Positions 1-7,949 of a stretch of 64,000 nucleotides of DNA are shown piece by piece. The notes below the pieces were generated by a model. It had not been told where the DNA came from. It searched no databases and saw only the letters and a program-made list of their open reading frames with translations. The DNA is from Treponema denticola ATCC 35405 (GTDB taxonomy: Bacteria; Spirochaetota; Spirochaetia; Treponematales; Treponemataceae): positions 1,922,001-1,986,000 of the forward strand of contig NC_002967.9 in assembly GCF_000008185.1 (NCBI RefSeq), written 5' to 3'. The position numbers and the translations under genes were made by a program. Within the stretch, counting starts at the first letter, position 1. Each line of letters begins with the position of its first letter.

Positions 1-1
1 A

Positions 2-379
2 AGCGGTTTGGATCCGGTTATAAGACGGGAACTTTTGGATATTTTCTATGATGTAATAAGTGACGGAAAATGCAGCATCTTTTTTTCTACCCATATTACA
101 AGCGACTTGGAACGTATTGCAGACTATGTCACATTTATCAAAAACGGAGAGGTAGTTTTTTCAAAGAGAAAGGACGATATTTTTTCGGAATATGCCTTGG
201 TCAAGGGTGGGCTCGATGAGTTAAAAAGAGGAATAGAAAGTAAACTTATCGGAATACGCAAAACCGGAGTAGGTTTTGAAGCCCTCACAAAAGAAAAACA
301 AGGTCTTCCTGCAAGCCTCATAATCGAAAAACCTGCTTTAGAAGACATTATGTTTTTTTATGAAAAAGCTTCAAATTAA
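2..379 (+). CDS. ABC transporter ATP-binding protein, C-terminal part (cut by window start)
   Basis: The reading frame is open from the first bases and encodes the D-loop SGLDP of an ABC ATPase. A switch-histidine region (FFSTH followed by SDLERIADY) comes about 30 residues later. The Walker A, signature and Walker B motifs lie before the window. About 60 residues of accessory C-terminal sequence follow. The next gene, at 557, is an ABC-2 type permease on the same strand, so the two probably form one exporter that moves an unknown substrate through the inner membrane. A palindromic repeat separates them. The family call is firm; the substrate cannot be told. Confidence 0.9.
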   Translation, partial: SGLDPVIRRELLDIFYDVISDGKCSIFFSTHITSDLERIADYVTFIKNGEVVFSKRKDDIFSEYALVKGGLDELKRGIESKLIGIRKTGVGFEALTKEKQGLPASLIIEKPALEDIMFFYEKASN

Positions 380-389
380 ATTTTTATAA

Positions 390-541
390 GGAGGTGTGAT
401 AAACAGTTCGGCAGAAATTCAGCCTCACTGTTTATCTGCCGAGTTTGCCTTTCGGCAAACGTCGCATTATTGTATGCAGTTTGTAAACAAACTGCGTGAA
501 AAAACTTTTTTCGCAAATTGATATTTGTTGCAAAAATTTTT
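390..541 (+). repeat. Long palindromic intergenic element, copy 1
   Basis: This is a near-copy of the minus-strand element at 11207-11360. It starts just after the upstream stop with an AGGAGGT motif and ends at the ribosome binding site of the next gene. Successive inverted repeats are: 398-407 with 427-436 (GATAAACAGT); 408-413 with 437-442 (TCGGCA), which crosses the first; 443-449 with 454-460 (GTTTGCC); 476-483 with 488-495 (GCAGTTTG); 498-504 with 506-512; and 514-518 with 523-527. It has no convincing coding capacity. Its role is unknown. Confidence 0.85.
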
Positions 542-556
542 TATAGGAGAATTTTT

Positions 557-1195
557 ATGAGACAATTGCTTTTAACACATATAAGAAAAATAAAGAATAA
601 CAAACAAATTTTTATAATCCTTTTTTTATTATCCCCCATAATCATTGCGGCTACAAATAATCCTTTGATGGTTTTTTTCCCTTATCTTGTATCCATGCAT
701 CTGTTTTCGGGGATAACCAAGGTTGAACGCAAGGAGGGAATAAAGCAGGGAGAAGATATTTTATTGAACTCCCTGCCTGTAAGCCGAAAAGAAATAGTTA
801 TCAGCCGTTACCTTATTATACTTTTGTTCGGTCTTTTAATGATCAGCACCTTCTTGGGATTTAGTTTTATAATATCTTTTTTAGTTAGAAACCCCTTTCA
901 AATATCAAGTATATTTTTTATAAACTTTTTTATAATTCAATTTATATATAATATTTTATTTATTCCTTTAGAATATTTGAGTTTCGCCAAGTCTCAAATT
1001 ATTAAGGGAGTGGTATATATGGGGGCTATTTTTGTGTTTTCAGGTATTAAAAATTTAAATATCTATGTTTTAAATCTTTTAAATACTTTTAAAGAAAATT
1101 CTTTTTATGTTATGATATTCACTGGAATAATTATTTTGTCTATTCCAGTTTCCATTTTTTTTAGCATAAAAATATATGAAAAAAAAGAGTTTTGA
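557..1195 (+). CDS. ABC-2 type transporter permease
   Basis: This 212-residue membrane protein has about six hydrophobic segments (roughly residues 12-32, 33-50, 80-105, 112-137, 145-161 and 182-206). Between the second and third lies a polar stretch with KVERKEGIKQGEDILLNSLP, a pattern seen in small ABC-2 permeases. I chose ATG 557 because TAGGAGA precedes it by six bases; an in-frame start 13 codons earlier lies inside the repeat element and has no binding site. It presumably pairs with the ATPase ending at 379. The substrate is unknown, although lantibiotic/peptide or drug exporters of this size are common. Confidence 0.8.
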   Translation: MRQLLLTHIRKIKNNKQIFIILFLLSPIIIAATNNPLMVFFPYLVSMHLFSGITKVERKEGIKQGEDILLNSLPVSRKEIVISRYLIILLFGLLMISTFLGFSFIISFLVRNPFQISSIFFINFFIIQFIYNILFIPLEYLSFAKSQIIKGVVYMGAIFVFSGIKNLNIYVLNLLNTFKENSFYVMIFTGIIILSIPVSIFFSIKIYEKKEF

Positions 1196-1204
1196 TAAAG
1201 CTAC

Positions 1205-1277
1205 AGCATACAATAAAGCGATGTTTCGGCAACAAGAAAGAAACAGCCAAACTTATGAAAAATTGAGGCTATCCGCT
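1205..1277 (+). pseudogene. Remnant of an Rpn-family gene 3' end
   Basis: Bases 1240-1277 match the 3' coding part of the intact Rpn gene (around 2694-2730): the ETAKLMK codons followed by GYP codons are recognisable, with a stop codon in between. It lies immediately before a second, oppositely oriented Rpn relic, so this spot has received more than one copy. Only a fragment survives and no product is expected. Confidence 0.6.
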
Positions 1278-1286
1278 ACCGATTAA

Positions 1287-1815
1287 TTAAACGCTTTCAA
1301 TTTCTTCTTGGCTGAGACCTGTCATTGTACAAATTTCGGCAATCGGATAATTATGCCTACACATAAGTTTTGCCGTTTCAATGGCTTTTTGGTAAGAGCC
1401 TCTTTCTTCGCCTTCGGCGAAGGCTATTTCCCGTTCTTCGGCTCTTTGCACTGCTATATCTGCTTCATAATCATATTCAGCTAGTAACATATTTAATACC
1501 TCCCTAGTCTTACGTTTGAGATAATCTTTCAAGATATTATTTGCTATACACTCTTCAATCGCTTTTTGAAAGCCGTTTTGAGTATCTACACCCTTCCATT
1601 TTCTTACCGTATTTACAAATACGCTATACTCACACATTGTTTGACAGTGTTTCAATATCGGATGCTGATTTTGCTGATTTATGTTTATTACCTTAACGTT
1701 CAACTCAAGATGAGAATACTCATTTTGTTCTATAAAAGCGGCTGAGAGTTTAAGTGTCTTATCACTGACGGTCTACAAAAACGGAACCTTTGTATTTTCT
1801 ATTTGCCGTACTCAT
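1287..1815 (-). pseudogene. Rpn-family nuclease/transposase, internally deleted
   Basis: The start (ATG at 1815) encodes MSTANRKYKGSVFVD, matching the N-terminus of the intact 288-residue copy at 31780. The sequence then jumps to TLKLSAAF, equivalent to about residue 135 of that copy. Roughly 116 codons are missing and a stop follows the junction. The lost part holds the PD-(D/E)XK catalytic core (DVSCLVDGKIIILAEHQS in the intact copy). The rest (1287-1703) stays open for 138 codons and keeps the typical C-terminal tail with MTGLSQEEIE. It is best read as a dead gene whose C-terminal frame has not yet decayed. Confidence 0.85.
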
Positions 1816-2022
1816 AGCATATCCTCACCTGTTATATTATAACACATTTCCCTCATTTTTGTAATGGCAGTTGTTGATTTAACCGCAGCGAACGCAAAGA
1901 CCGCAAAGATAGTTTTAAAACTGCATCGATTACAAAAATCTTTTTCTAGCCTTACTATTTTTTTCAAATATTTTCTATAAATATAATGGGGAGGGAAAAT
2001 GTGAAAAAATTAGGAGAAAAAA

Positions 2023-2787
2023 ATGCTAAAAAGATTTGAAGATTTAACATTACAAGATGACTTTATGTTCTGTAAAGTTATGCAAAATCCGGATTTATGT
2101 AAAAAACTCATCGAAATGATTCTATCAGACACGATAGGTCAAATTTCTTATATTTCGATACAGCATAATATTAACACCTACGAACAGGCTAAATCCGTAA
2201 GGTTTGACGTGCTGGTACAAACTGAAAACGGTAAATTCTATGATGTAGAAATACAGGTAAGTGACGAAAAGAATATACCTAAAAGAATGAGGTTCTACCA
2301 AGCAGCCATCGATATTTCGTTCTTGGATAAAGGAAATTCTTATAATGATTTAAACGACAGCTTTATAATTTTTATTTGTCTGTTTGATGTTATCGGTAAA
2401 AACAGACCTGTTTATACTTTTGAAAACATCTGTTTTGAAGATAAAAACATATCTTTACAAGATGGAACAAAAAAGATTATAATAAACACAGAAGCCTTTT
2501 ATAACACTAAGAACAAAGAATTAAAGGAATTTTTAGAATATCTTAAAACAGGTAAGGCAAAAAATGAATTTACGAGGGAGATAGAAGCTATGATACAAAC
2601 AATAAAAAAAAACGAACAAGCAAGGCAAGAATACAGGTTAATGTCTACTTTTGAAATGGACGCCAGATATAAGGGAGCTTATGACAAAAGTATAGAAACA
2701 GCTAAACTTATGAAAAAGCGAGGTTATCCAATTTCTGAGATTTTGCTGATGACAGGCCTTCCCGAAGCAGAAATTGAAAAATTATAG
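2023..2787 (+). CDS. Rpn-family recombination-promoting nuclease / putative transposase
   Basis: This 254-residue protein starts at ATG 2023 behind TAGGAGA. The N-terminus KRFEDLTLQDDFMFCKVMQ and the core RFDVLVQTENGKFYDVEIQV fit the PD-(D/E)XK nuclease fold of the Rpn/PDDEXK-transposase family, with the D and E-x-Q residues in place. The tail GYPISEILLMTGLPEAEIEKL is shared with every other family member in the window. Family members promote RecA-independent recombination in E. coli; activity here is inferred only. The gene is intact, and the pseudogene at 19003-19841 is a close relative sharing about 70 bp of upstream sequence, suggesting spread as a unit. Confidence 0.88.
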   Translation: MLKRFEDLTLQDDFMFCKVMQNPDLCKKLIEMILSDTIGQISYISIQHNINTYEQAKSVRFDVLVQTENGKFYDVEIQVSDEKNIPKRMRFYQAAIDISFLDKGNSYNDLNDSFIIFICLFDVIGKNRPVYTFENICFEDKNISLQDGTKKIIINTEAFYNTKNKELKEFLEYLKTGKAKNEFTREIEAMIQTIKKNEQARQEYRLMSTFEMDARYKGAYDKSIETAKLMKKRGYPISEILLMTGLPEAEIEKL

Positions 2788-2815
2788 TTTATTTCCCCCC
2801 GCTATTTATTACACA

Positions 2816-3187
2816 TCACCCTTCAATTATAACAACGGCGGCGGCGGTTGTTTTTTCGTGAGTTAGAGAAAGATGAATAGATGCCCCGCCCTTTTCTTTT
2901 AAGGCTTGAAGGGCGGTGCCGAAAAGTTCTAAAAAAGGCCTTCCCGTTTTATCGTTTGCAACGGCTATATCTTTTAGCTCTATCCCTGCGAGGCCGGTTC
3001 CAAGGGCCTTTCCAAAGGCTTCTTTTGCCGCAAAGCGGACGGCCAAGGAAGGGGCAGCCCCGTCTCTCTTGGAAAGCACATATTCAAGTTCTTCTTTATT
3101 AAAAAACCTTTCAAGGAGCTTTTTATCGTTCAGCCATTTTTCGAGACGGGAAACTTCAACTATATCAATACCTAGACCGAGTATCAT
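2816..3187 (-). CDS. acpS: Holo-[acyl-carrier-protein] synthase
   Basis: AcpS moves the 4'-phosphopantetheine arm of coenzyme A onto the serine of apo-ACP in the cytoplasm, activating it for fatty-acid synthesis. The 123-residue protein has normal family length. It shows the metal-binding GIDIVEVSRLEK motif (Asp8) and the second signature RFAAKEAFGKALGTG (about residues 51-65, Glu56). It is the last gene of a run with cdaR, cdaA and dxs, one base after cdaR. The 28 bases before the Rpn stop show no clear terminator. Confidence 0.97.
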   Translation of the reverse strand: MILGLGIDIVEVSRLEKWLNDKKLLERFFNKEELEYVLSKRDGAAPSLAVRFAAKEAFGKALGTGLAGIELKDIAVANDKTGRPFLELFGTALQALKEKGGASIHLSLTHEKTTAAAVVIIEG

Positions 3188-3188
3188 C

Positions 3189-4148
3189 TTATTCGGATGT
3201 CTTTGCTTCTTTTATCTTGACTTCAAACTGAATATTTTTAGGATTCGCATCTATAAGAGAAAGCTTTCCCGGAATAACGGCTTGAACCGGCAAGCTGTAC
3301 ACGCCGGGCTTTGTTATATTGCTGCAGTTTACTCTCAAAACATTTTCAGGCAGAGTCCATGAAGCAATATTAGACTTAGTACCTTTTACAGTGATATTTC
3401 CCAAAACAGAATCCGTCACAACTTCAAATTTCTCGTTTAGATTTTCAAAATAAAGAGCTATTTCCTCATAAGTTTGTAAACTTACTATTTCACGTATCTT
3501 AATCGAATAGGCAATTCTGGAAGTCCCTATTACGGAAACGAGAGGATTAGAGGCAAAGACCTCTACATAGCCTGAAAATCCGGTTTTGCGGTTATCTATT
3601 TGTACACTGTTTGTCAGCATTTCTTCAATTTGTGAAACGACAGAGTGAGGGCCCTTTATTTCTACTGTGGCAGGGTCCACATCTCTTTCATAAACTTCAT
3701 AATTTTCCGCCGGAACGCCCCCCAGATTTAAGCGGACATTAACCCTCTTAGATAAACTCTCCTCAAGTGTCAATGTTATATCGGAAGGTTCAACTTCAAC
3801 TTCAAAATCACTGATGTTTGAAGCCAAGCCCTTTAGTTTAGCCTGTATGGGAATACGGTACTCTCCGGGACTGCTGATTGCAGACAAATCCATATAGGCC
3901 GTTATATGCTCTTCCATGATCGGGGCTATTACGGTTGAATCTCCCCAAACCGAAACTTTAACCAGCCTCGGAATATTCACAGCCGGAACCAGATCTCCCG
4001 AATTTTCTATAACAAGAGGAGCATAAAAATACTTCTTCTCTAAAAGACTGCCCTTATATAACTGTACCAAAACTATGGCAAGAGCAAAACTTATAACCTT
4101 TGCAAGCCAGTTTTCCGCTAAACGGTCAAAAATTTTTCTAATTTTCAT
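3189..4148 (-). CDS. cdaR: YbbR-domain protein, likely regulator of diadenylate cyclase
   Basis: This 319-residue protein has one N-terminal membrane segment (about residues 14-30) followed by extracytoplasmic YbbR-type beta domains, seen as repeated segments such as VKVSVWGDSTVI, VEIKGPHSVVSQI and ITVKGTKSNIASW. In other bacteria the membrane-anchored CdaR binds CdaA and tunes c-di-AMP synthesis. Here the gene overlaps the end of cdaA by 11 bases, which supports the same pairing. The lipid-linked cyclase partner is certain from sequence; the direction of regulation is not known for spirochaetes. Confidence 0.85.
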   Translation of the reverse strand: MKIRKIFDRLAENWLAKVISFALAIVLVQLYKGSLLEKKYFYAPLVIENSGDLVPAVNIPRLVKVSVWGDSTVIAPIMEEHITAYMDLSAISSPGEYRIPIQAKLKGLASNISDFEVEVEPSDITLTLEESLSKRVNVRLNLGGVPAENYEVYERDVDPATVEIKGPHSVVSQIEEMLTNSVQIDNRKTGFSGYVEVFASNPLVSVIGTSRIAYSIKIREIVSLQTYEEIALYFENLNEKFEVVTDSVLGNITVKGTKSNIASWTLPENVLRVNCSNITKPGVYSLPVQAVIPGKLSLIDANPKNIQFEVKIKEAKTSE

Positions 4149-4962
4149 CTTGTAAGGCCTCCGCTAAATCCAAAGATTCTTCTTGAGCAAAATATTTTTT
4201 TATTTCCAAAAGCTGCTCAAGCTGGGCTACAACTTCATCCGCACTTAAGTCGTAATAAAGATGGGAATCATAGGCAAGGCTCAAGGCTCCCGTTTCTTCG
4301 GATACGACAAGAACGACTGCATCCGTTTCTTCGGAAACACCTATTGCCGCCCTGTGACGGGTTCCAAAGCTCTTTCTTATATCCTGTTGTTCCGAAAGAG
4401 GAAGAAAACAGCCTGCAGAAACTATCATTCCGTTTTGAACAATGGCAGCTCCGTCATGAAGAGGGGTATCATGCCCGAAAATCGTAACCAATAGGCTGGA
4501 TGAAAGCCCTGCATTAAGCTTTGTTCCCGTATCGATAATATCCTTTAAATTATTCCGGCGCATAAAAACTACCAGCATTCCCCGCCTTTTATCGGATAAG
4601 ATTTCGGCAGCAGTAACAACCGAGTCGATATGGCTGTGGTTTGAGTGCTTTCCGGTTCTAAGCCAGTTGCTCTGTCCTATCTTTAAAAATATTTTACGAA
4701 GTTCGGGCTGAAATACGATGGCTACACCTATAACAAGTCCCGGTCCCAAGGTATTTAAAAGCCATAAAAGAGTTTTAAGATTAAAAATCATGGCAACAGC
4801 ATAAATGACCAATATAGACATTGCACCCTTTATAAGCTGAATTGCCTGAGTTTTTAATAAAATTTGATAAGCCTTATACATCAAAAAAGCGAGTAAAAGC
4901 ACATCAAAAACAGGCCTTAGATATGAAGAATAAAAAGCCGTAATGTTTCTAATAAATTCCAT
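4138..4962 (-). CDS. cdaA: Diadenylate cyclase CdaA
   Basis: CdaA condenses two ATP into cyclic di-AMP at the inner membrane. The 274-residue protein has three N-terminal membrane helices (about residues 18-85) and a DAC domain with the catalytic DGA motif at 170-172 and RHR at 202-204, both intact. It lies three bases after dxs and overlaps cdaR. The layout cdaA-cdaR matches the conserved arrangement in Firmicutes, where glmM follows; glmM is not present here, its place being taken by acpS. Confidence 0.96.
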   Translation of the reverse strand: MEFIRNITAFYSSYLRPVFDVLLLAFLMYKAYQILLKTQAIQLIKGAMSILVIYAVAMIFNLKTLLWLLNTLGPGLVIGVAIVFQPELRKIFLKIGQSNWLRTGKHSNHSHIDSVVTAAEILSDKRRGMLVVFMRRNNLKDIIDTGTKLNAGLSSSLLVTIFGHDTPLHDGAAIVQNGMIVSAGCFLPLSEQQDIRKSFGTRHRAAIGVSEETDAVVLVVSEETGALSLAYDSHLYYDLSADEVVAQLEQLLEIKKYFAQEESLDLAEALQDEN

Positions 4963-4965
4963 ATC

Positions 4966-6927
4966 CTAATTCTCCTTTACCGGAATAGCGGTAGAAGCCG
5001 AAACGGTATGAGTTTCGGTAAAAAGCAGCTCTGCTGCTTGTACTATGTGTTCGGCCGATACGCCTGCACCCTTAAAAATTTCGGAGCGGGTACCATGGGG
5101 GAAGAACATATCTTCAAAAGCCAATACCGCAGTTTTTTTATTTTGCAGCCCGGTCTTGTTACTTTGAGACCCGGTCTTGTTGCTTTCGTACCTTAAAATA
5201 AGGGATTCCAAATATGAGCTTAGACTGCCTATCTTCATACCGTCTTCTACAAAAAGAATGTATGAGTAGTCTTTTGTAATATTTAAAAAGTAGTTTTCGT
5301 CTATGGGCTTTGCAAATCTCACATTATAAATATCGGTGGATAAGCCTCGATGAGCAAGAATTGCAGAAGCCTCTTTAACTTCATTGTACATCCCTCCGGT
5401 ACAGGTTATTAAAATGCGGCTCTTATCGGAATTCTTTATAAGTACACCGCGTCCTTTTTCTATGCTTTGAGAAAACTCGGGGATTTCTTTCGGACAGTCG
5501 GCCTTAGGATACCTTATTGCTATGGGATTATCCTGCATAAGAGCCCAAGAAAGCATCAGCTCCAACTCTTTTTCGGATGCAGGACAAAGAATTGTCATAT
5601 TGGGAACAGGGCGCAGTAAGGCTATGTCAAAAAGGCCCTGATGGGTTTCTCCATCTGCCGGAACGGGACCTGCACGGTCTATAGCAAAAATCACGGGCAA
5701 ATTTTGTATTGAAGTGTCGTGTATAATCTGGTCGATTGAGCGTTGTAAAAAGGTACTGTAAATTGCCGTAACAGGCTTCATTCCTGCTGAGGCGAGTCCT
5801 GCTGCAAAGGTAACGGCATGGCCTTCGGCAATACCTGCGTCAAAAAATCTTTCAGGAAATTTGCTATGAAATAGAGAAAGGCCTGTCCCCGATTCCATTG
5901 CTGCCGTTATAGCTGCAATTTTCGAATTTTTTTCGGCGGCTTTTACCAAAGCCTTTCCAAAGGCTTGCGTAAAGGTAATCGCATCATTTTTTTCTACCTT
6001 TCCATCGGCAATGTTAAAGGGCCCGATCCCATGAAAGGCCGCAGGATTTATTTCCGCCAAAGGATAGCCCTTACCCTTGATGGTTTCTACAAGCATTACA
6101 ACGGGGCTGTTTAATTTTTTTACGTTTTTTAAAACCTTTTCAAGTTCTCTCATATTGTGGCCGTTTATGGGGCCGACATATTCAAAACCGAAATCAACAA
6201 AGATATTATTCTTGTAGAATATCCCCTTCATTCCTCTTTTTAAACGCCAAATTATGGAATTAAGTTTGTTTCCTACAAGGGGTATTGAGCCCACAGCCTT
6301 GTCAAAGAGGTACTTAAAACGCTGGTAGCCTTCATGAACCGTAAGGCGGCTCAAGTACTCGGAAAAAGCCCCCGTATTTTTGCTTATGGACATTTTATTG
6401 TCGTTTATTATAACTATTAAATCTTTTTTTAATTCTCCGGCATTTGAAAGAGCTTCAAAGGCCATTCCGCCGGTCATAGCACCGTCACCTATAACGGCTA
6501 TAACCTTTCCGGAATCCTTGTTTAATCTTTTTCCTTCAAGAATACCCAGAGCTGCAGAAATTGAAGTTGAAGCATGGCCGGTATTAAAGGCATCGTGAAC
6601 ACTTTCTTCTCTTTTTGGAAAACCTGAAAGGCCTTCCCAAAGGCGTAAGGTAGAAAAGCGGGATTGCCTGCCTGTTATCATTTTATGCGTATATGACTGA
6701 TGACCTACATCCCAGACAACCGCATCATGGGGACTTGAAAAAACCCTGTGAATCGCAAGCGTAAGCTCTATTACACCCAAATTGCTTGCAAGGTGGCCGC
6801 CGTTATGGCCTACTACAGTGAGAATTTCTTTTCGTATTTCTACAGCGAGGTCTTTAAGTTCATTATAGGAAAGGAGCTTTATATCCTCGGGGCCTTTTAT
6901 TTTACTTAATAAGCTGTTTTTTGTCAT
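4966..6927 (-). CDS. dxs: 1-deoxy-D-xylulose-5-phosphate synthase
   Basis: Dxs joins pyruvate and glyceraldehyde 3-phosphate using thiamine diphosphate, the first step of the MEP isoprenoid pathway. The 653-residue protein shows GHNGGH near residues 40-45, the ThDP/Mg motif GDGA at 147-150 with Asn175/177, and the transketolase central and C-terminal domains. I chose ATG 6927; a TTG 12 codons upstream lies inside a terminator hairpin. Near the C-terminus a low-complexity insertion reads [14 protein letters not shown], made by two copies of a 21-base unit around 5145-5187 that looks expandable and is foreign to the family. Confidence 0.96.
5145..5187 (-). repeat. Two 21-base tandem units inside dxs
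   Basis: Two adjacent near-identical 21-base units encode SNKTGSQ and SNKTGLQ within the C-terminal domain of Dxs, both containing AACAAGACCGGG on the gene strand. The unit length is a multiple of three, so copy changes keep the frame. Confidence 0.75.
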
Positions 6928-6944
6928 TATATTCCGCTCAAATC

Positions 6945-6974
6945 TAAAAAAAAGGGGCTTCAAAGCTGAGCCCC
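6945..6974 (-). terminator. Rho-independent terminator before dxs
   Basis: On the minus strand AGCCCC-type arms (6969-6974 and 6954-6959) form a G/C-rich stem with a nine-base loop, followed by a run of eight U. It ends the transcript of the small ribosomal-type gene upstream. Because dxs starts only 18 bases further on, it may also act as an attenuator for dxs. Confidence 0.8.
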
Positions 6975-7032
6975 CCTTCCGTTTAACCGAAAGCTATAGA
7001 TATTTGAACAATTAGGGGTATACCCTCCTAAT

Positions 7033-7125
7033 TTATTTCTTGTTCTTATGTCGATTCTTTCTAAGCTTCTTCTTTCGTTTATGCGTCGACATCTTCTTTC
7101 GTTTTCGTTTTTTTCCGCAAGGCAT
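7033..7125 (-). CDS. AURKAIP1/COX24-domain small basic protein
   Basis: This is a 30-residue protein, MPCGKKRKRKKMSTHKRKKK followed by LRKNRHKNKK. It starts at ATG 7125 with AAGGAG eight bases upstream. It is almost entirely Lys/Arg and carries the KRKKKLRKNRHK pattern of the AURKAIP1/COX24 family, related to mitochondrial small-subunit protein mS38; bacterial members occur in spirochaetes and Bacteroidetes and are thought to be ribosome-associated. That role is family knowledge, not seen here. It is separated from dxs by a terminator, so it is probably transcribed strongly on its own. Confidence 0.85.
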   Translation of the reverse strand: MPCGKKRKRKKMSTHKRKKKLRKNRHKNKK

Positions 7126-7250
7126 TCCGGCTCTCCTTAAATAAAATAGTATAAAATCAATAATATTACAAAATAGAGAGCTTGTCAAGGACTAATGCAC
7201 AATTTTTTACCGGATAATTTAAAATCATCTGCGTCTTCCTGTAAGCTTCC

Positions 7251-7279
7251 TTGACATTACAAGTATTTGAATGTAATAT
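7251..7279 (+). promoter_or_regulatory. Sigma-70 promoter of rex
   Basis: TTGACA at 7251-7256 and TAATAT at 7274-7279 are separated by exactly 17 bases. Transcription would start near 7286, about 30 bases before the rex ATG. I do not see a clear Rex box (TTGTGAA-type inverted repeat) here. Confidence 0.8.
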
Positions 7280-7315
7280 TGATAGTATAAATACTTTTAT
7301 TTTAAGAAGGATACT

Positions 7316-7948
7316 ATGGCAAAACAAAAAGTACCGGCGGCCCCATCTGTACGGAGGCTGCCTTCTTATCTTCACCTTGTAAAAAAAGCAGAGGCCGATA
7401 AGTTGGAATACATATCGGGAACGGTCATTGCCGAAGAGTTGGAACTTGAACCCATTCAGGTTAGAAAGGACCTGACAATTACGGGAATTGTAGGTAAGCC
7501 CAAAAAAGGCTATCCCGTCAAATTACTGATAACGGCCATCGAAAAATTTTTAGGCTGGAATAAAGAAAAAAAGGCCTTTGTAATAGGGGCAGGAAGTTTA
7601 GGTACAGCTCTTTCAGGCTACCAAGGTTTTAAAGAACATGGGCTGGACATTTGTGCCGCCTTTGATTCAGACAAAAGAAAAATTGGAAAAGAAATTCATG
7701 AACTTCCTGTGTTTGGAATGGATGAATTGGAAACAAAAGTTAAAGAATATAAGCCCGAAATCGCTATTTTGACGGTTCCTTCAAAATATGCTCAAGAGGC
7801 CGCAAACGCCATTGTAAAAGCCGGAATCAAGGCAATTTGGAATTTTACAAATATCAAAATCACCGTGCCCGATAAGGTTATAGTCCAAAAAGAAGATTTA
7901 AGCTCAGGTTATGCAATGCTCGGCGTTATGATGAATACCAAAAAATAA
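7316..7948 (+). CDS. rex: Redox-sensing transcriptional repressor Rex
   Basis: Rex senses the NADH/NAD+ ratio and represses fermentation and respiration genes when NADH is low. The 210-residue protein has an N-terminal winged helix (residues 10-80, with QVRKDL at 49-53) and a Rossmann domain with GAGSLG at 91-96, both at the usual positions and length. A good ribosome binding site (AAGAAGGA) precedes ATG 7316. It is followed after one base by an rRNA methyltransferase gene. The Fe-alcohol dehydrogenase at 10018 would be a plausible target, but this is inference. Confidence 0.96.
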   Translation: MAKQKVPAAPSVRRLPSYLHLVKKAEADKLEYISGTVIAEELELEPIQVRKDLTITGIVGKPKKGYPVKLLITAIEKFLGWNKEKKAFVIGAGSLGTALSGYQGFKEHGLDICAAFDSDKRKIGKEIHELPVFGMDELETKVKEYKPEIAILTVPSKYAQEAANAIVKAGIKAIWNFTNIKITVPDKVIVQKEDLSSGYAMLGVMMNTKK

Positions 7949-7949
7949 G

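Noticed and set aside
390-520. A short coding frame beginning GTG after AGGAGGT in the long element (39 codons).
   Set aside because: The equivalent frame in the second copy stops after 18 codons and the changes do not favour silent sites. The pairing pattern explains the sequence better.
518-556. N-terminal extension of the permease (13 codons).
   Set aside because: It starts at a weak codon inside the repeat element; ATG 557 has a proper ribosome binding site.
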